This document shows positions 61,221 to 64,000 of a stretch of 64,000 nt of DNA, piece by piece. The notes beneath the pieces are model-generated. The model saw only the letters and a program-made list of their open reading frames with translations. It was not told where the DNA came from and ran no database searches. Origin of the DNA: Archegozetes longisetosus (Eukaryota > Arthropoda > Arachnida > Sarcoptiformes > Trhypochthoniidae); NCBI GenBank assembly GCA_018873245.2, contig JAEMBT020000009.1, positions 16,301,794 through 16,365,793 of the forward strand. The letters run 5' to 3'. The position numbers and the translations under genes were made by a program. Each line of letters starts with the position of its first letter. Position 1 is the first letter of the stretch.

Positions 61221-61352
61221 CTAAAAATATGATCTTATGAAATGTAATTCTCTATTGTTTAAATGTAATTCTCTATTGTTTAAATGCAATTCTCTATTTT
61301 GTAAATGCAATTCTCTATTCTTTAAATGCAATTCTCTATTCTGTAAATGCAT
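61221..61352 (-). pseudogene. 43-codon frame of NRELHL heptads (copy B only)
   Basis: The 21-bp array is open on the minus strand from an ATG: MHLQNRELHLKNRELHLQNR, continuing through five NRELHx heptads to HFIRSYF and a stop. Third-position changes TTG/TTA are synonymous. Copy A of the duplication has MHLQN and then a stop, so the frame exists only because of the expansion. Probably a by-product of a codon-multiple repeat; translation is unproven. Confidence 0.2.
61240..61344. repeat. 21-bp minisatellite, 5 units
   Basis: Units AAATG(T/C)AATTCTCTATTnTnT start at 61,240, 61,261, 61,282, 61,303 and 61,324, without indels. The paralogous site in copy A has about one and a half units. Confidence 0.94.
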
Positions 61353-62155
61353 TCAATTTGGTTGATTATTATTCACAACTCGACCGAACGATATTGAAAA
61401 AACGTTTGAGAGCAGTAAAATTAAACAAATGTAATTAATTCTGGGTTCCTTTACATTGACTCAATTATATCTGATAATTAAAAAATGTTTTAATAAATTG
61501 ATCTCGTATACAGTCAAAGTCTGCTGTGTATTCTTTTAATTAATTTTATGATAATTATCTAAACAAATTTGATGTCAGGCTTAGCTGTGGCACAAGAATG
61601 CATAATAGATAGTGACGAGTATGTGATATTTATTTCATATATTAATTGAGTTCTTCCCACAAAAGTTGAAGCTTGTATCAAAAACAAACATATACATTTA
61701 TGTGCTTCAAATTGTCCATAAAATCATAAAATCAATTTTAACTATTAAACTATCGTTTTATGATAATCAATAGAGTTTAGAATAATTCTTGCAAACTCTA
61801 ATTAGTGGTAGAATTCATAAAAATTCTAAAATTCTGAAATTCTCTTGATATACAATAGATTGAATTTGAAAAAGCTTTAGTTAAGCTCCTATAAGTTTTT
61901 GACAGTATTTTATTGAAAACCACTATAAACTTGTATTGAAACATAGCATAACATGTGAACTGCATTAACTATTTTGTATTCAACCGAAACAAACAGCTTT
62001 TGTTAATAACGAATTCTGATGAATACATGAATCTTTAGCTCATTTGAGAGGAAAAATCAACTTTCATATAAAAAGCATAAACTCAGAAAACAAATTTTGT
62101 ATAGCAGTTAAACTTGTATTTGTGTTTCTAATGGTTAAAAAGAATAATCTGATCG

Positions 62156-62157
<2 letters not shown>

Positions 62158-62197
<40 letters not shown>
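62158..62197 (+). repeat. (AC)20 microsatellite
   Basis: Uninterrupted AC dinucleotides, absent from the paralogous site in copy A. Confidence 0.97.
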
Positions 62198-62200
<3 letters not shown>

Positions 62201-63309
62201 GTAACTTTAAAACTTTCTCAAGAATTATTTGGCTAAACAGTAAAACATGATTTTTTACTATCTAGAAACATAGTATAAAATAAATAATTCATCAGTTGAT
62301 TTCTTCTTAAATACAATCTCTATATATTAAAGTAAAAAATCATTAAGAATTTTCTCTTCAGAAAACATGATTTTTAGATCAGATCATTAGCCCATTAAGC
62401 AAACAATGCATCTAAAGTACATTTAGCTCTAAGTACATCTGAAGGTCTCTAAAGGGCACATATGAAGAAGTAGGAGAAGCATCAAAATTGAATGATTGTC
62501 GACTCGTTTTTATATCAAAATATGATCATCTATGATACTAAGTACTAAATGAATTCCCAGACCCTCGAAAATTTAGTTAACGCATCCGTTTGGGGCTGAT
62601 TAAAGTTGATATACAGTCAATAAAATAATAATCCTCAACAGCAACTAGAAAACACCATTGCTATGGAAGTCTTCTATTACGCTGATCAATTTTTTGCCAA
62701 GCTTGATCTGTTATTTGGTTTACTGTCCATGTGAAAGAAGCCGATCTGATATGAAATCTCTATAAATATAGTTGCTATTGAGGATTATTATTACTAATAT
62801 TAGATGTACTTCACGTTAATTATATAGTAGCAGTTACGCTGACGAAATTGATTTGATTTAAGCTTTATGTATGAATGATATCTAAGAGCTTATTCCTAAT
62901 CTCCTTTAATTATCTCATTTCTCTTCAAATGAGGCGTCCATGAATTTAGTTGATTCATGAAAAAAAGAAAGTATTTTTACAAAAAATTATCAAATGGGGT
63001 GCAAATCTTAATTATTTTTGCCCATAAGATCTTATCATGTTGGTTTCGCTAAAATATTTATAAAATCTAGATGAGTAAGTCTCAAGCTACAATTTTTAGA
63101 TTAGATCTTAAGCTAGAAGTCTTAGATTCTGAAAAGTTCTCTCATTTGATGAGTTTGAAACTCATCAACCATTAAAAGGATAAATAACTTAGTTTTAGTT
63201 ATTTAGTGAATCCGCTTATTATCTGTTTGAAAGTTTGTCTAATATAAGGAAGAAGCTTATTAGAACAAATTAGAATAACTCTAATGATTCGAAAAGAGGA
63301 TAAGAATTG

Positions 63310-64000
63310 TTATGATCAAGTCATCTATTGCGTAATTCTATCTAACTAACATACAGTTTTGCCAACAAATAAGTATTTATTCTTAAACAATCATTTACTA
63401 ATACATCCAGATTGCTACTTTTTCAAATGCTTATTTATGTATACTTAGATGTCTATTTGCTTCATGAAATTCTTGGCCAAATTTTTCGTACATTATATAC
63501 AAATTGAATTTTATGATTAATTAATAATCAAAAATTGATTATAATTATAATTATTATTATTATTAGATTTGTCTCTCGTTTACTCCATATATAGAAGTTG
63601 ACATTCAATGAAGATAATCAATCAGAGATTTGCAATTAGCTTTCCACGAGTACTTATTTAGAAGTAATACTGTATATGTTAAATTACTTAAAAAGATAGA
63701 ATATTCATTAGGTTTGCTCTTTTTGTAATTGATTCACTTCTCGTTTTACAAACTTTTGAAAATGCTGTAAGATTTAGATTTTCATTAAATCCGTTTCTAT
63801 TCACCAAACATAAGAGACTTTTTGATGTATTAAACCTAACCAAACATAAAACGTGAATAAATTACAAAATGTGTTAATAGAGGGAAACCTAATGAATATT
63901 TTATTTTCAAATGATTTAACAAATGGGTTTCAACTCCAGCTTTCGTACACTACTGGAGCTGATTTTTTGACAGGATTCGTACATATATCATCTCAAAAAA
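63310..64000. other. AT-rich spacer, no gene seen
   Basis: No gene is supported. A short ATT tract lies at 63,553-63,566. Confidence 0.45.

Larger units (their letters stand above)
58735..63310. repeat. Segmental duplication, copy B
   Basis: This is the second direct copy of the segment at 1-4,630. Order and spacing of matching blocks are kept, with small indels. Copy B has acquired a long AC microsatellite (62,158-62,197) and an expanded 21-bp minisatellite (61,240-61,344) that copy A lacks. Copy A has about one and a half units at the corresponding place (2,777-2,815). Divergence is uneven: most of the segment is clearly diverged, but two blocks are nearly or exactly identical. Confidence 0.85.

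Noticed and set aside
62044-62250. 68-codon plus frame containing a TH dipeptide run
   Set aside because: It exists only because it crosses the AC microsatellite; the flanks are low-complexity and copy A of the duplication does not keep the frame.
1-64000. CRISPR arrays, bacterial operons, rRNA and tRNA genes
   Set aside because: No direct repeats with unique spacers, no ribosome-binding-site-led frames, and no rRNA or tRNA core motifs; the window is eukaryotic spacer DNA.

Overview
The window is strongly AT-rich eukaryotic DNA with no complete host gene that I can support. It has almost no long open frames, many microsatellites and minisatellites, short arrays of the 5-bp arthropod telomere-type unit TTAGG (on either strand), and several cut-and-paste transposon remnants. 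Together these suggest an AT-rich arthropod genome, but the sequence alone does not settle the species.

Layout. Positions 1 to about 4,630 and about 58,735 to 63,310 are two diverged direct copies of the same segment. Inside the divergence lie two blocks that are almost or exactly identical (138 bp with one difference, and 86 bp with none). Next come an interstitial TTAGG/TTAGA array (5,495-5,601), an unexplained GC-richer patch (5,740-6,540), two possible minus-strand coding pieces (6,666-6,863 and 6,996-7,103), and a pogo-like miniature element (7,361-7,749). Positions 8,050-15,640 are mostly featureless apart from a promoter-like patch near 11,900 and a 99-codon open frame at 13,378.

The mobile-element cluster lies at 15,650-23,510. 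(i) A 577-bp hAT element (15,658-16,234) has a perfect 8-bp target duplication and keeps only the C-terminal dimerisation part of its transposase. (ii) A 711-bp element of unresolved class (18,502-19,212) has ~50-bp inverted ends and a 6-bp duplication. It carries about 150 bp of 5-bp-phased GAA/TTC units, the layout of a heat-shock element array, ending 9 bp before a TATA box. (iii) A full-length but broken Tc1-type DD34E transposase pseudogene (22,489-23,508) is interrupted by a ~97-bp foldback insertion.

The right half (24,000-58,700) is AT-rich spacer with minisatellites of unit 12, 13, 14, 21, 23, 34 and 40 bp, a hAT-end relic (31,057-31,477), two further pogo-like miniature elements (43,935-44,092 and 57,646-57,822), a probable non-LTR retrotransposon relic split by a small inverted-repeat element (about 54,950-55,755), and a few open-frame fragments that could be exons (49,864-50,116 minus; 20,316-20,426 minus). 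Two codon-length tandem arrays at 38,905-39,297 read as heptad and tetrad peptide repeats in the same minus-strand frame.

The most notable feature is the transposon with the built-in heat-shock-type promoter. The next is the mosaic conservation of the 4.6-kb duplication. All functional statements are inferences from sequence patterns; no searches were run.
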